Source: Rhodobiaceae bacterium
GTDB lineage: Bacteria; Pseudomonadota; Alphaproteobacteria; Rhizobiales; JAKPQE01
NCBI GenBank assembly: GCA_028278505.1
Contig: JANQEG010000062.1
Span: forward strand, 1-64,000
Length of the DNA: 64,000 bases
Direction: 5' to 3'
Positions 53,912-63,482 of this stretch are shown one piece after another. Position 1 is the first letter of the stretch. Each line of letters begins with the position of its first letter. A program made the translations under genes and the position numbers. The notes beneath the pieces were generated by a model. The model searched no databases. It had not been told where the DNA came from and saw only the letters and a program-made list of their open reading frames with translations.

Positions 53912-54663
53912 AGGCGGCGGGCGGCAAGGCGGTTTACGGTGCTGCGGTCGGCATTTTGATGCTCGACGCGCGATTTCCGCGCATTGCGGGCGATATCGGC
54001 AACGCGACGACGTGGCCGTTTCCAGTGCTCTACCGGGTCGTGCGCAGCGCCTCCCCGGACCGCGTCGTCCGCCGCCGGGCGGAAGGGCTGCGCGACGCTT
54101 TTTTAGCGGCCGGCCGCGACCTCGTCGCCGACGGCGCCGACGGCATCACCACCAATTGCGGCTTCCTCTCGCTCTACCAGGCCGAACTCGCCGCAGAACT
54201 CGGTGTGCCCGTTGCCACATCATCGCTGATGCAGGTGCCGATGGTCGCGCGGCTTTTGCCGCCGGGCCGCAGGGTCGGCATTTTGACGATCTCGGCGGCG
54301 ACCCTGACCGGCGAACATCTCGCCTGCGCCGGCGTCGATCCCGACACGCCGATCGTCGGCACCGATACCGGCGGCGAATTCAGCCGCGTCATCCTCGACG
54401 ACGCGGCCGAGCTCGATGTCGAGCGCGCCCGCCGCGACAATATCGAGGCCGCGGAAGCGCTTGTCGCCGCCCATCCGGACATCGGCGCGATCGTGCTCGA
54501 ATGCACCAATATGGTGCCCTATGCCGCCGATATCCGCCGCGCCACCGGCCGGCCGACCTTCTCGGCCTATGATTTCATCTGCTGGTTCCAGGGCGGGCTC
54601 ATGCCGCGACGGTTCGACGATCGCCGACCACCGGCCATTGGCTTTGGACCGGACAGCCATTGA
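53908..54663 (+). CDS. Aspartate/glutamate racemase family protein
   Basis: 251-residue protein of the Asp/Glu/hydantoin racemase fold. The first catalytic cysteine is in GADGITTNCGFLSLYQ near residue 75, and the second in GAIVLECTNMVPYAADI near residue 197. Both cysteines are present, so an active racemase or a maleate-isomerase-type enzyme is possible. The start overlaps the GntR stop as ATGA, so it is cotranscribed with the regulator. That link suggests it acts in the same pathway as the minus-strand cluster. Confidence 0.84.
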   Translation: MKAAGGKAVYGAAVGILMLDARFPRIAGDIGNATTWPFPVLYRVVRSASPDRVVRRRAEGLRDAFLAAGRDLVADGADGITTNCGFLSLYQAELAAELGVPVATSSLMQVPMVARLLPPGRRVGILTISAATLTGEHLACAGVDPDTPIVGTDTGGEFSRVILDDAAELDVERARRDNIEAAEALVAAHPDIGAIVLECTNMVPYAADIRRATGRPTFSAYDFICWFQGGLMPRRFDDRRPPAIGFGPDSH

Positions 54664-54701
54664 AACAATATGATTTAGTCACGGACCCGAAACGATCCTC
54701 A

Positions 54702-55250
54702 TCAACCCGAAAATCCACCGGAGTCAAGGAAGTCCGCCTCGTCGCGCGTGGTGTCGCGGCCGAGCACCGCGTTGCGGTGGGGAAAGCGGCCGAAACGGCG
54801 GATCACGTCGAGATGGACGAGGGCGTAGTATTCGCCGTCCTTGTCGCCGCTCAGCCGGAAAAGATCGACGCCGCGCTGCTGCGCATCGATGTCTTCGGCG
54901 TGCATGAAGGGCATGTAGAAGAACGACTTGGCCGGCAGCGGAAAGGCCCGGTCGAAGCCTTTGTCGATCGCCGACTTTGCCAGCGCGAGCGCCGCATCGT
55001 CCTGGGCGAAGGCGCGGGGGTCGTCGCGAAAGAGATTGCGCGAGAACTGGTCAAGCACGAGGATCAGGGCCAGCGTTCCGCTCGGCGAAAAAATCCAATC
55101 TTGGAGCTTTCCCGCCACGGCCTCGCCGTGCAGCGGGGCGAACCGGGCGGCGATCTCGGCATCGAAACCGTCGTCGCGGACGAACCATTTCTGCGGCCCG
55201 GCGGTCCACCAGAAATCGAGGACATCGAGTGCACCGGCGTCCGTCGACAT
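54702..55250 (-). CDS. DUF924 family protein
   Basis: 182 residues from the ATG at 55250, which has an AAAGGAG site. It matches the DUF924 family of tetratricopeptide-like helical proteins: VLDFWWTAGPQKWF at the N-terminus, LILVLDQFSRNLFRDDPRAF near residue 70, and FFYMPFMHAEDIDAQQRGVDLF near residue 115. The function is unknown. It is convergent with the racemase gene and lies 34 bases downstream of the acyl-CoA synthetase gene's stop-side neighbour region, on the opposite side of the cluster boundary. Confidence 0.85.
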   Translation of the reverse strand: MSTDAGALDVLDFWWTAGPQKWFVRDDGFDAEIAARFAPLHGEAVAGKLQDWIFSPSGTLALILVLDQFSRNLFRDDPRAFAQDDAALALAKSAIDKGFDRAFPLPAKSFFYMPFMHAEDIDAQQRGVDLFRLSGDKDGEYYALVHLDVIRRFGRFPHRNAVLGRDTTRDEADFLDSGGFSG

Positions 55251-55284
55251 GCCCGTCTCCTTTTCTTTCGTCGTTGGCCGGGGC

Positions 55285-57087
55285 TCAGAACCGCAGCGAT
55301 CCGGACTGGATCGCGGCATAGAGGTCGGCGGTGACCGGCTCGAAACAGCCGCTCTCGGGATGATCGAAATAGAGCGTGTCGGCGATCATGGCCGGATTGA
55401 ACCCTTCCTCGACCAGCGTCACCTTGCGCTGCTTGAAGGTTCCGGTGACCTCCAGCTCGTGACGGAGACGCAAGAAGAGCGGCCGTGCATAGGGCGGGAG
55501 CTGCCGGCGCAGATGGTCGCGGAAGGCGGCGAGGTCGAATTCGGTGGCGTCGTCGACGACGAGGGCGGCCATGCCGGCGCGGCCCTCGTGCTTTTCGACC
55601 TGCACGCCGTAGACGGTCGATTCCTTGACGCCGGGAAACACGGTGATGATCTCGGAGACCTCGGAGGTGGCGACGTTCTCGCCCTTCCAGCGGAAGGTGT
55701 CGCCGACGCGGTCGACGAAAAAGTAATAGCCGAGCGCGTCCCTGCGCAGCAAATCACCGGTGCGGAACCAGCGGTCGCCGGGCGCAAAGACGTCGCGCAA
55801 TATCTTCTTTTCGGTCGCTTCGGGATCGGTATAGCCGTCGAAGCGCTGGCTCGGCTTGGACGGGTCATCGACGATTTCGGAGATCATTTCGCCGGCTTCC
55901 ATCAGCGGGCTTTCGATGCAATAGCCGTCGTCGCCGCGCACCTCTCTTTCGGTTTCGATGTCGTAGTCGATGATCTTGAACAGGAAACGCCGTTCGAGCC
56001 ATTTCGGCACGCGGCCGACGGAGCCGGGCATGCCGTCGAAATTGAACAGCACCGCATTGCCTTCGGTGGCGGCGTAGAATTCGAGAATCTTCGGTATCCG
56101 GAACCGGGTCTTGAAATCGACCCAGATGTCGGGCCTCAGGCCATTGCCGCAGCAAAGCCTTATCTTGTGCTCGGCCTCGCGGGGATGGGTCGGGCTGTTG
56201 AGGAGATAGCGGCAGAGCTCCCCGACATATTGAAACAGGGTGCAGTCATAGCTGACGACGTCGTCCCAGAACTGCTGGCTGGAAAACCGTTCGCGAATGA
56301 CGACCGAGCCGCCGACGGTGAGCACCGCGCCGATGGCGATGAGGCCGCCGGTCGAGTGATAGAGCGGCAGACAGACATACATGCGGTCATCGGCGGTCGC
56401 GTCCATCGCCCCGGAAAACCCGTTCATGATCGCCTGGGTGCGGTAGTGATTGATGTTGGCCGCCTTGGGCAGTCCGGTGGTGCCGCTGGTGTAGATATAG
56501 AGGCACGGATCGCTGGTGGTCAGCGCGGTGCGCTCGTCGGGGTCGAGCGGCTCGGGCGAATAGTCCTCGATCTCCTGGTCGATACGGCGCCGGTCGCCGG
56601 CGGCGCCGTGCAGCCAGATCCCGGGCGTGCCGGTCAGCTCGGCCTCGGCGGTCTCGAAACTGCCGTAGAGGTCGGCGTCGACGATGACGTGGCGCGGATG
56701 GGAAAGATTGATGCAGTGGGCGAGCGGGGTGCCGGTGAGATTGGTGTTGAGCAGTCCGACGACACCGCCGGCACGCGCGATGCCGAGCCAGATGACCAGG
56801 AATTCCGGCCGGTTGGGCATCAGCAGCGCCACCGAATCGCCCTTTTTCACGCCATGGGCGCGGGCCCAGCGCGCGTAGCGGTTGGCGCGGGCATTGTAGG
56901 CGCGGTAGGTCAGCGTCTCGTGGTCGCTGATCAGCGCCGGCCGGTCGCCGTAGCGTTCGGCCAGATCCTCGGCGGCATCGGGATAGGTGCGGGTCTTGTC
57001 CTTGGCGATCGGTATCGTTCGGCGCAAGGCGCGCAGCGCGCCGGTGAGGTATGCGTACTCGCTGCGAAGGCGCTGCAGAATTCCCAT
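55285..57087 (-). CDS. Long-chain acyl-CoA synthetase (FadD6/FATP-like)
   Basis: 600-residue AMP-forming ligase. The nucleotide-binding motif LYIYTSGTTGLPKAA is near residue 205, and FYAATEGNAVLFNFDG near 330 is the second core motif. GDRWFRTGDLLRRDALGYYFFVDRVGDTFRWKGENVATSEV near 450 is typical of the FATP/very-long-chain acyl-CoA synthetase group. It activates fatty acids with ATP and CoA, possibly coupled to uptake. It is upstream of DUF924 on the same strand. No beta-oxidation genes are nearby. Confidence 0.9.
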   Translation of the reverse strand: MGILQRLRSEYAYLTGALRALRRTIPIAKDKTRTYPDAAEDLAERYGDRPALISDHETLTYRAYNARANRYARWARAHGVKKGDSVALLMPNRPEFLVIWLGIARAGGVVGLLNTNLTGTPLAHCINLSHPRHVIVDADLYGSFETAEAELTGTPGIWLHGAAGDRRRIDQEIEDYSPEPLDPDERTALTTSDPCLYIYTSGTTGLPKAANINHYRTQAIMNGFSGAMDATADDRMYVCLPLYHSTGGLIAIGAVLTVGGSVVIRERFSSQQFWDDVVSYDCTLFQYVGELCRYLLNSPTHPREAEHKIRLCCGNGLRPDIWVDFKTRFRIPKILEFYAATEGNAVLFNFDGMPGSVGRVPKWLERRFLFKIIDYDIETEREVRGDDGYCIESPLMEAGEMISEIVDDPSKPSQRFDGYTDPEATEKKILRDVFAPGDRWFRTGDLLRRDALGYYFFVDRVGDTFRWKGENVATSEVSEIITVFPGVKESTVYGVQVEKHEGRAGMAALVVDDATEFDLAAFRDHLRRQLPPYARPLFLRLRHELEVTGTFKQRKVTLVEEGFNPAMIADTLYFDHPESGCFEPVTADLYAAIQSGSLRF

Positions 57088-57263
57088 AGTCCACCCTAGC
57101 TTCGTCGTCCCCCGATCCGGTCCGCCTTGTGACGGCTTTTACGAATCGACGACGACATTCTTGTTCTTATTAGCCGAAAGTAGCAGCAGACCCGGGCGAT
57201 GGCGAGGGGCGCGGCGCGAAAACGACGCGCACGCAGCGGACAATTCGACGCGATCGGTTCGGG

Positions 57264-58406
57264 TTATTTGCCCGGATAACCCGGTATCGCCAGCGGATTG
57301 TCGGTGAGCGCGGCGGCGTCCGGCGTGTCGGGCCGCGGCGCGTCGGAAAACGCATCGAACAGGCGCCGCACATAGCCTTCCTGGAGGTCGCGGCCGATGA
57401 TGACGACCCGCGTGCTGCGGTCGTCGTCGGGCCAGGCCGGCAGCACCGCCGGCGGGTGGAAGACATGCTGCACGCCGTGCAGCACCAGCGGCCGGTCCGG
57501 GTGTTCGGCCGTGCGCACGATCGCCTTCAGCCGCAACAGCGATGCGCCCTGCGTCGAGCGCAGCAGATCGACGAACATTTCCAACGCCGCCGCCGATATC
57601 GCCCGGTCGGCGGAAAAGCTGAAGGCGCGGATGTGATCGTCGTGGCGGTTGACGTCGTGATGGTGATGATGGCCGTCAACGGCAAAGGCCTCCGCATTCA
57701 GCCAGCGCCGCACGTCCGGGGTCTTGGTTTCGGGATCGTAGAGGCCGCAATTGACGAGCAGCGCCGGATCGGTGTTGCCCTGGATTGCCGCAAGCACAGG
57801 CGCGCCGGGGTTGAGCGCGGCGATCCGGGCGCCCAGATCGGCCGGGATCCCCCGGCCTTCGATCAGATCGGTCTTGGTGACGACGATGCGGTCGGCGACG
57901 GCGACCTGCTTGACCGCCTCGGCATGGGTGTCGAGGGTCGCCATGCCGTTCACCGCATCGACGAGGGTGACGACGCCGTCGAGGCGGAAGCGCTGGACCA
58001 GATAGGGGTGCATCATCACGGTGTGGAGCACGGGCGCCGGATCGGCGAGCCCGGTGGTCTCGACGACGACGCGGTTGAGCGCCGAAATCCGGCCATTGTC
58101 GAGGCGGCGCAGCAATCGCTCCAGCGTCTCGACGAGGGCGCCGCGCACGGTGCAGCACAGGCAGCCGGACGACAATTCGACGATGCCCTCATCGGCCTCC
58201 TCGACCAGCAGGTGATCGAGACCGATATCGCCGAATTCGTTGATGATCACCGCGGTGCCGGCAAAGCTTGGATCGTTGAGCAGGCGGTTGAGCAGCGTCG
58301 TCTTGCCGGCGCCCAGAAACCCGGTGACGATCGACAGCGGGATCGGCGGCGGCGGCATTCTCTCGGCGGGCGTCATCGCGTTCGAAACCAGGGATGCGCC
58401 GGTCAC
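57264..58406 (-). CDS. CobW/COG0523 family GTP-binding metallochaperone
   Basis: 380-residue P-loop GTPase. Walker A is SIVTGFLGAGKTTLLNRLL near residue 25. The metal-binding GCLCC motif is in ELSSGCLCCTVRGALVETL near residue 80. VVTKTDLIEG near 165 is the guanine-binding NKxD counterpart. A His-rich loop (GHHHHHDVNRHDDH) lies near 265, and the C-terminal CobW_C domain follows. Members move zinc, cobalt or iron to target enzymes. The GTG at 58406 overlaps the DD-carboxypeptidase stop by four bases; an ATG at 58376 is an alternative. No Zur-type site was seen. Confidence 0.9.
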   Translation of the reverse strand: MTGASLVSNAMTPAERMPPPPIPLSIVTGFLGAGKTTLLNRLLNDPSFAGTAVIINEFGDIGLDHLLVEEADEGIVELSSGCLCCTVRGALVETLERLLRRLDNGRISALNRVVVETTGLADPAPVLHTVMMHPYLVQRFRLDGVVTLVDAVNGMATLDTHAEAVKQVAVADRIVVTKTDLIEGRGIPADLGARIAALNPGAPVLAAIQGNTDPALLVNCGLYDPETKTPDVRRWLNAEAFAVDGHHHHHDVNRHDDHIRAFSFSADRAISAAALEMFVDLLRSTQGASLLRLKAIVRTAEHPDRPLVLHGVQHVFHPPAVLPAWPDDDRSTRVVIIGRDLQEGYVRRLFDAFSDAPRPDTPDAAALTDNPLAIPGYPGK

Positions 58407-59773
58407 CGCGCCGGCTTCGGTCTCGGCACGGCCAGGTCCTTGGCGGCGGCCACTGCGGATTCCGAGGCGACGGGCACGTCGCCGTCGATGGTCAGTGTCG
58501 GACGCATCTTCGGCAACGGCGTCTCGCCGGGCGCCGACGTTTTCACCCCGGGTTCGAGCGCCACCAGCGGCGACGGACGCCGGCCCTGCGGCGCCGCCGG
58601 ATCGACGCCGCCGAGAGCGACCGCGGCGGGCGCGGTGGTGCGAATGACCGGGCCGACGATCAGCGTATACGGATCCTGCTTTTTCTTCTTGCCGTTCTTC
58701 TTGCTCGTCTTCCCCGTGTCGGGGGCGGGATAGATGCGGACGAGGTCGCGATCGCCGGTCCGGCTTGCCTGGAAGGCGCTTGCCACGCCGAAACGGGGCT
58801 TTGTCCTGGTCTCGGCAATCAGGCTCTCAATGCTCGGCTTGGGTCCGTTCTTCCGGCACACATTTCGCGCCGGGCCGACACCGGCCGGGCGCCGGATGGT
58901 GTTGATCGTGGTGCGGGGACCGGCGAAAAGACCCTTCGAACCGAAACCCCGATCGAGCAGTTTCTTGGCCAGATGGGCGCGTTCGTGACCGGACCGCGCG
59001 CCGAAGACGATGGCGACCACAGTTCGGCCGTTTCGCGTCGCGGTGGCGGCGACATTCAATCCGGAGGCGCAGATATAGCCGGTCTTCATGCCGTCGGCGC
59101 CGCGATATCGCTCCAGCAGCGGCCGGTTCGCCGAGCGGAGCGTGCGTCCGTGCAGCTTGATCGCGGAGTACTGGAACAACCCCCTGTATTCGGGGAATTC
59201 GGTTCTGATCGCCCGGACCAGAATACCGATATCCAGCGCCGTCGTAATCTGGCGATCATCGGGCATGCCATTGGGATTGGTCCAGCGCGTGTTGCGCATG
59301 CCGAGCTGCCGCGACACCAGATTCATTTCGGCAACGAAGGCGGGCTCGCTGCCGGAAACCGCCTCGCCGATCGCCACCGCGATGTCGTTTGCCGAGCGGA
59401 CGATCATCATCTTCAAGGCGTTGTCGAGCGTAATCACGGTGCCGGCCGGGAGCCCGATCTTGCGGCCCCCTTCCGCGAGCGCATTCTTCGAGACGACGAC
59501 CGGGGATTTGAGGCTGATGCGGCCTTCGCGGATGGCGCGGAACACAACATAGGCGGTCATCAGCTTGGTGACCGAGGCCGGGTGCCAGGATTTCGTCGCG
59601 TCTTTCTGGTAGTAGACGCGGCCGCTTTTGAGGTCGAAGGAAAGCTGCGGTCCGGCGATCGCCGGCACGCTCGCCGCGACGGCGACCAGGAGAACCAGAA
59701 GGACGGCGAGCCCGCCGCGAACGGCGCGGCTCCCCAACCCCTGTCCGGGCACTCTGGTCGCTGCTGAAGGCAT
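58403..59773 (-). CDS. D-alanyl-D-alanine carboxypeptidase (PBP5/DacA-type)
   Basis: 456 residues from the ATG at 59773. The signal peptide covers residues about 15 to 40. Penicillin-binding motifs are present: SxxK as S67-V-T-K70 in HPASVTKLM, SxN in VRSANDIA near 128, and KTG in DGMKTGY near 230. A long Ala/Pro/Gly-rich C-terminal tail of about 150 residues replaces the usual PBP5 C-terminal beta domain and amphipathic anchor. It trims terminal D-alanine from peptidoglycan. It is translationally coupled to the CobW gene. Confidence 0.9.
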   Translation of the reverse strand: MPSAATRVPGQGLGSRAVRGGLAVLLVLLVAVAASVPAIAGPQLSFDLKSGRVYYQKDATKSWHPASVTKLMTAYVVFRAIREGRISLKSPVVVSKNALAEGGRKIGLPAGTVITLDNALKMMIVRSANDIAVAIGEAVSGSEPAFVAEMNLVSRQLGMRNTRWTNPNGMPDDRQITTALDIGILVRAIRTEFPEYRGLFQYSAIKLHGRTLRSANRPLLERYRGADGMKTGYICASGLNVAATATRNGRTVVAIVFGARSGHERAHLAKKLLDRGFGSKGLFAGPRTTINTIRRPAGVGPARNVCRKNGPKPSIESLIAETRTKPRFGVASAFQASRTGDRDLVRIYPAPDTGKTSKKNGKKKKQDPYTLIVGPVIRTTAPAAVALGGVDPAAPQGRRPSPLVALEPGVKTSAPGETPLPKMRPTLTIDGDVPVASESAVAAAKDLAVPRPKPAR

Positions 59774-60115
59774 GTTCTGGGGACCGCTCCCGCCGGAGTG
59801 ATGTTGCCGTTCGCGCTTCCGTCCCGGCAGCCGGCCGAGTGACCGATACGGTTCGGCCTCGATGCTGCGCGGCGCCGACCGTCTCCTCAATAACGGTTTT
59901 CCCGAGGATTGGCAAAACCTGTTTGTGAACTATGGTTTCCAGGGTGCACAAGGCGCGGTCGGCGGCTCTCGCGTGATCGGGCGGCTTCGGCCGAACCCAT
60001 GTCGCAGAAAGACGCTTCAACGGCGCAGCGAAAACGGCGATCGCCACGGTGCTTGCCTAAAACCGACAAAATCCGAGGGGTTGCGCAAATGCCCGTCGAT
60101 CAAGGGGAAAGTGAA

Positions 60116-61576
60116 ATGCCAGGAACGGCCGCGATGACGGTTGCCGCGGACGAACGGGAGGACCTCCAGGGCGGGGCCTATCGGGCGCCGGTCGACGTCA
60201 ATCTCAGCGTGACCGACATCTTCACCATCGGCATCGGGCCGTCGAGTTCGCATACGGTCGGGCCAATGCGCGCCGCGCACCGCTTCGTCAACGCGCTCGA
60301 CGCCGACGACAGGCTGCAGGCGACGGCGCGGGTCACCGTCGATCTGTTCGGCTCGCTGGCGCTGACCGGCAAGGGCCACGCGACCGACATCGCCATCCTG
60401 CTCGGGCTCAGCGGCGAGCGGCCGAGCCAGGTCGATCCGGACGCGGTCGCCGGCATCGTCGCCGCGATCCGCGACAGCCAGAAGATCGCGCTCAACGGAC
60501 GCCATGAAATCCGGTTCGTCGAATCCCGCGATCTCACCTTCCGCTACGACGAATTCCTGCCGGAACATTCCAACGGCATGACGATCAATGCCTTCGACAA
60601 GGCCGGAGAAGAACTCTTCAGCGAGAGCTTCTTTTCGGTCGGCGGCGGCTATGTGGTGACCAAGAGCGAACGCGACCGGTCCGAGAGCCCGCGCGACAAC
60701 ATCGCGCTGCCGTTCGGCTTTTCCTCCGGCGACGAGATGCTGGAGGTCGGCCGCAAGTCGAAGAAGACGATCGCCGAAATGATGATGGCCAATGAGGCGG
60801 CGTGGCGCGACGAGGCCGAGACCACCGGCTTCCTCGATGCGGTGCACGCGGCGATGGCCGACAGCATCAAGCGCGGCTGCCGCGAAAAGGGCATCCTGCC
60901 GGGCGGGCTCAACGTGCCGCGGCGGGCGCGCAAGCTCTATCTGGAGCTAAAAGCGCGGCCCGAAGCCGGCTTCAGCGATCCGATGACGGTGCTCGACTGG
61001 GTCAATCTCTTCGCCCTTGCGGTCAACGAGGAGAACGCCGCCGGCGGCCGCGTCGTCACCGCGCCGACCAATGGCGCGGCCGGCGTCATTCCCGCCGTGC
61101 TGACCTATTACGAACGGTTCATTCCGGGCGCCAACCGGGCCGGCATCCACACCTTCTTGCTGACGGCTGCGGCGATCGGCACGCTCTACAAGAAGCGCGC
61201 CTCGATCTCGGCCGCCGAGGTCGGCTGCCAGGGCGAGGTCGGGGTCGCCTGTTCGATGGCGGCGGCCGGGCTGACCGCGGTGCTCGGCGGCAGCAATGCG
61301 CAGATCGAAAATGCCGCTGAGATCGGCATGGAGCACAATCTCGGCCTGACCTGCGATCCGATCGGCGGGCTGGTGCAGATTCCCTGCATCGAGCGCAACA
61401 CCATGGGCGCGACCAAGGCGATCAACGCCGCGCGGCTGGCGCTGCGCGGCGACGGCACCCATCACGTGTCGCTCGACAAGGTGATCGAGACGATGCGCCA
61501 GACCGGCTATGACATGCAGTCGAAATACAAGGAAACCAGTCAGGGCGGCCTCGCCGTCAACGTCGTGGAGTGTTGA
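60116..61576 (+). CDS. sdaA: L-serine ammonia-lyase, iron-sulfur type
   Basis: 486-residue [4Fe-4S] L-serine dehydratase that converts serine to pyruvate and ammonia. The start at 60116 has an AAGGGG site and gives a short leader before the conserved [21 protein letters not shown]. The listed 555-residue ORF begins about 70 codons earlier without support. Cluster-cysteine regions are [17 protein letters not shown] near residue 375 and [17 protein letters not shown] near 415. It is single-chain, with the alpha and beta parts fused. It is followed by fhs, which fits serine and one-carbon metabolism. Confidence 0.94.
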   Translation: MPGTAAMTVAADEREDLQGGAYRAPVDVNLSVTDIFTIGIGPSSSHTVGPMRAAHRFVNALDADDRLQATARVTVDLFGSLALTGKGHATDIAILLGLSGERPSQVDPDAVAGIVAAIRDSQKIALNGRHEIRFVESRDLTFRYDEFLPEHSNGMTINAFDKAGEELFSESFFSVGGGYVVTKSERDRSESPRDNIALPFGFSSGDEMLEVGRKSKKTIAEMMMANEAAWRDEAETTGFLDAVHAAMADSIKRGCREKGILPGGLNVPRRARKLYLELKARPEAGFSDPMTVLDWVNLFALAVNEENAAGGRVVTAPTNGAAGVIPAVLTYYERFIPGANRAGIHTFLLTAAAIGTLYKKRASISAAEVGCQGEVGVACSMAAAGLTAVLGGSNAQIENAAEIGMEHNLGLTCDPIGGLVQIPCIERNTMGATKAINAARLALRGDGTHHVSLDKVIETMRQTGYDMQSKYKETSQGGLAVNVVEC

Positions 61577-61705
61577 GGGCGAAGCGTTGCGGCATGACGG
61601 AGGGGCCGAGACCGGAGCACATCGACCGGCTCGGAAACGCAGCGCCTTCTTTTATAGAGGAAGCACCTACCGGTCCGGCACCGGCGTCAGTCAGAGGGAA
61701 AAATC

Positions 61706-63385
61706 ATGGCGGCTGTAAAGAGTGATATCGAAATTGCCCGGGCAGCAAAAATGGCGCCGATCACCGAGATTGGCGCCAAGCTCGGAATTCCCGAGGCGGC
61801 ACTGGAACCCTATGGCAAGAGCAAGGCAAAGCTCGATTACGACTTCATCGAGGGCCTGCGCGATCACCCGGACGGCAAGCTGATCCTGGTGACGGCGATC
61901 AGCCCGACACCGGCCGGGGAGGGCAAGACGACGACCACGGTCGGCCTCGGCGATGCGCTCAACCGGATCGGCAAGAAGACGGCGATGTGCCTGCGCGAGC
62001 CCTCGCTCGGCCCCTGTTTCGGCGTCAAGGGCGGGGCGGCGGGCGGCGGCCATGCCCAGGTGGTGCCGATGGAGGACATCAACCTCCATTTTACCGGCGA
62101 TTTCCACGCCATCTCGGCGGCGCACAATCTGCTCTCGGCAATGGTCGACAACCACGTCTACTGGGAAAACAAGCTCGGCGTCGATCCGCGCCGCATCACC
62201 TGGCGGCGGGTCGTCGACATGAACGACCGGGCGCTGCGCGAGATCGTCTGCTCGCTCGGCGGCGTCACCAACGGCTTCCCGCGCGAGGCCGGCTTCGACA
62301 TCACGGTCGCCTCCGAGGTGATGGCGATCCTGTGCCTGTCGACGGATGTCAATGATCTGCGCCGCCGGCTCGGCAAGATCATCGTCGGCTATCGCCGCGA
62401 CAGGACGCCGATTACCGCCGCCGACCTCAAGGCCGACGGCGCCATGACGGTGCTCCTGAAGGACGCGATCAAGCCGAATCTGGTGCAGACGCTGGAAAAC
62501 AATCCGGCCTTCATCCATGGCGGGCCGTTCGCCAATATCGCCCATGGCTGCAATTCGGTGGTGGCGACGACGACGGCGCTGAAGCTCGCCGACTATGTGG
62601 TGACCGAGGCCGGTTTCGGCGCCGATCTGGGGGCGGAAAAATTCTTCGACATCAAGTGCCGCAAGGCCGGGCTGTCACCGGCGGTTGCCGTGCTGGTGGC
62701 GACCGTACGGGCGCTGAAGAGCCATGGTGGGGTCGAGAAGGCGGACCTGTCCAAGCCGAACCTGGAGGCGGTGGAGCGCGGGCTCGACAATCTCGGCCGG
62801 CATTTGCGCAACATCGCCCAGTTCGGCGTTCCGGTCGTGGTCGGCATCAATCATTTTCTCACCGACACGGACGAGGAAATGGCGGCGATCAAGGCCTATT
62901 GCGAGGAATACGGCGTCAACGCCCATGTCTGCCGCCACTGGGCCGAGGGCGGCGCCGGCGCCGAGGATCTGGCGCACGAGGTGGCGCGGCTCGCCGATGA
63001 GGGCCACGCCCAGTTCCGCACGCTCTATGACGACCGGGTGACGCTGTGGGACAAGGTGCGGATGATCGCCCGCAACATCTACTGGGCCGACGACATCATC
63101 GCCGACAAGGCGGTCCGCAACCAGTTCGCGGAATTCCAGAAGGCCGGTTTCGGCAGTTTCCCGGTGTGCATGGCCAAGACGCAATACTCGTTCTCGACCG
63201 ACCCGAACCTGAAGGGCGCGCCGACCGGGCATGTGGTGCCGATCCGCGAGATCCGGCTTTCGGCGGGAGCCGAATTCCTGGTCGTCATCTGCGGCGAGAT
63301 CATGACCATGCCGGGCCTGCCGCGGGTGCCGTCGGCCGAGGCGATCCACATCGATGCGAACGGGCTGACCCAGGGGTTGTTCTAA
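61706..63385 (+). CDS. fhs: Formate--tetrahydrofolate ligase
   Basis: 559-residue ATP-dependent ligase that makes 10-formyl-THF from formate and THF. The phosphate-binding loop [18 protein letters not shown] is near residue 70. [23 protein letters not shown] near residue 98 and [15 protein letters not shown] near residue 270 are family signatures. The end [18 protein letters not shown] is complete. It supplies formyl groups for purines or the serine cycle. It lies 129 bases after sdaA and about 100 bases before the methionine gamma-lyase gene. Confidence 0.97.
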   Translation: MAAVKSDIEIARAAKMAPITEIGAKLGIPEAALEPYGKSKAKLDYDFIEGLRDHPDGKLILVTAISPTPAGEGKTTTTVGLGDALNRIGKKTAMCLREPSLGPCFGVKGGAAGGGHAQVVPMEDINLHFTGDFHAISAAHNLLSAMVDNHVYWENKLGVDPRRITWRRVVDMNDRALREIVCSLGGVTNGFPREAGFDITVASEVMAILCLSTDVNDLRRRLGKIIVGYRRDRTPITAADLKADGAMTVLLKDAIKPNLVQTLENNPAFIHGGPFANIAHGCNSVVATTTALKLADYVVTEAGFGADLGAEKFFDIKCRKAGLSPAVAVLVATVRALKSHGGVEKADLSKPNLEAVERGLDNLGRHLRNIAQFGVPVVVGINHFLTDTDEEMAAIKAYCEEYGVNAHVCRHWAEGGAGAEDLAHEVARLADEGHAQFRTLYDDRVTLWDKVRMIARNIYWADDIIADKAVRNQFAEFQKAGFGSFPVCMAKTQYSFSTDPNLKGAPTGHVVPIREIRLSAGAEFLVVICGEIMTMPGLPRVPSAEAIHIDANGLTQGLF

Positions 63386-63482
63386 GCGGCGGCAAATTGC
63401 GCGATACTGGATGGATGATGGGCCGGAACGGAAGGGGGCTCCGTCCGGTTCCCCGTGCCCGGTTGCCATGGAGGATCGCAAG

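Noticed and set aside
54928-57099. 723-residue plus-strand ORF opposite DUF924 and the acyl-CoA synthetase
   Set aside because: It is the antisense of clear protein-coding genes and has no family motif.
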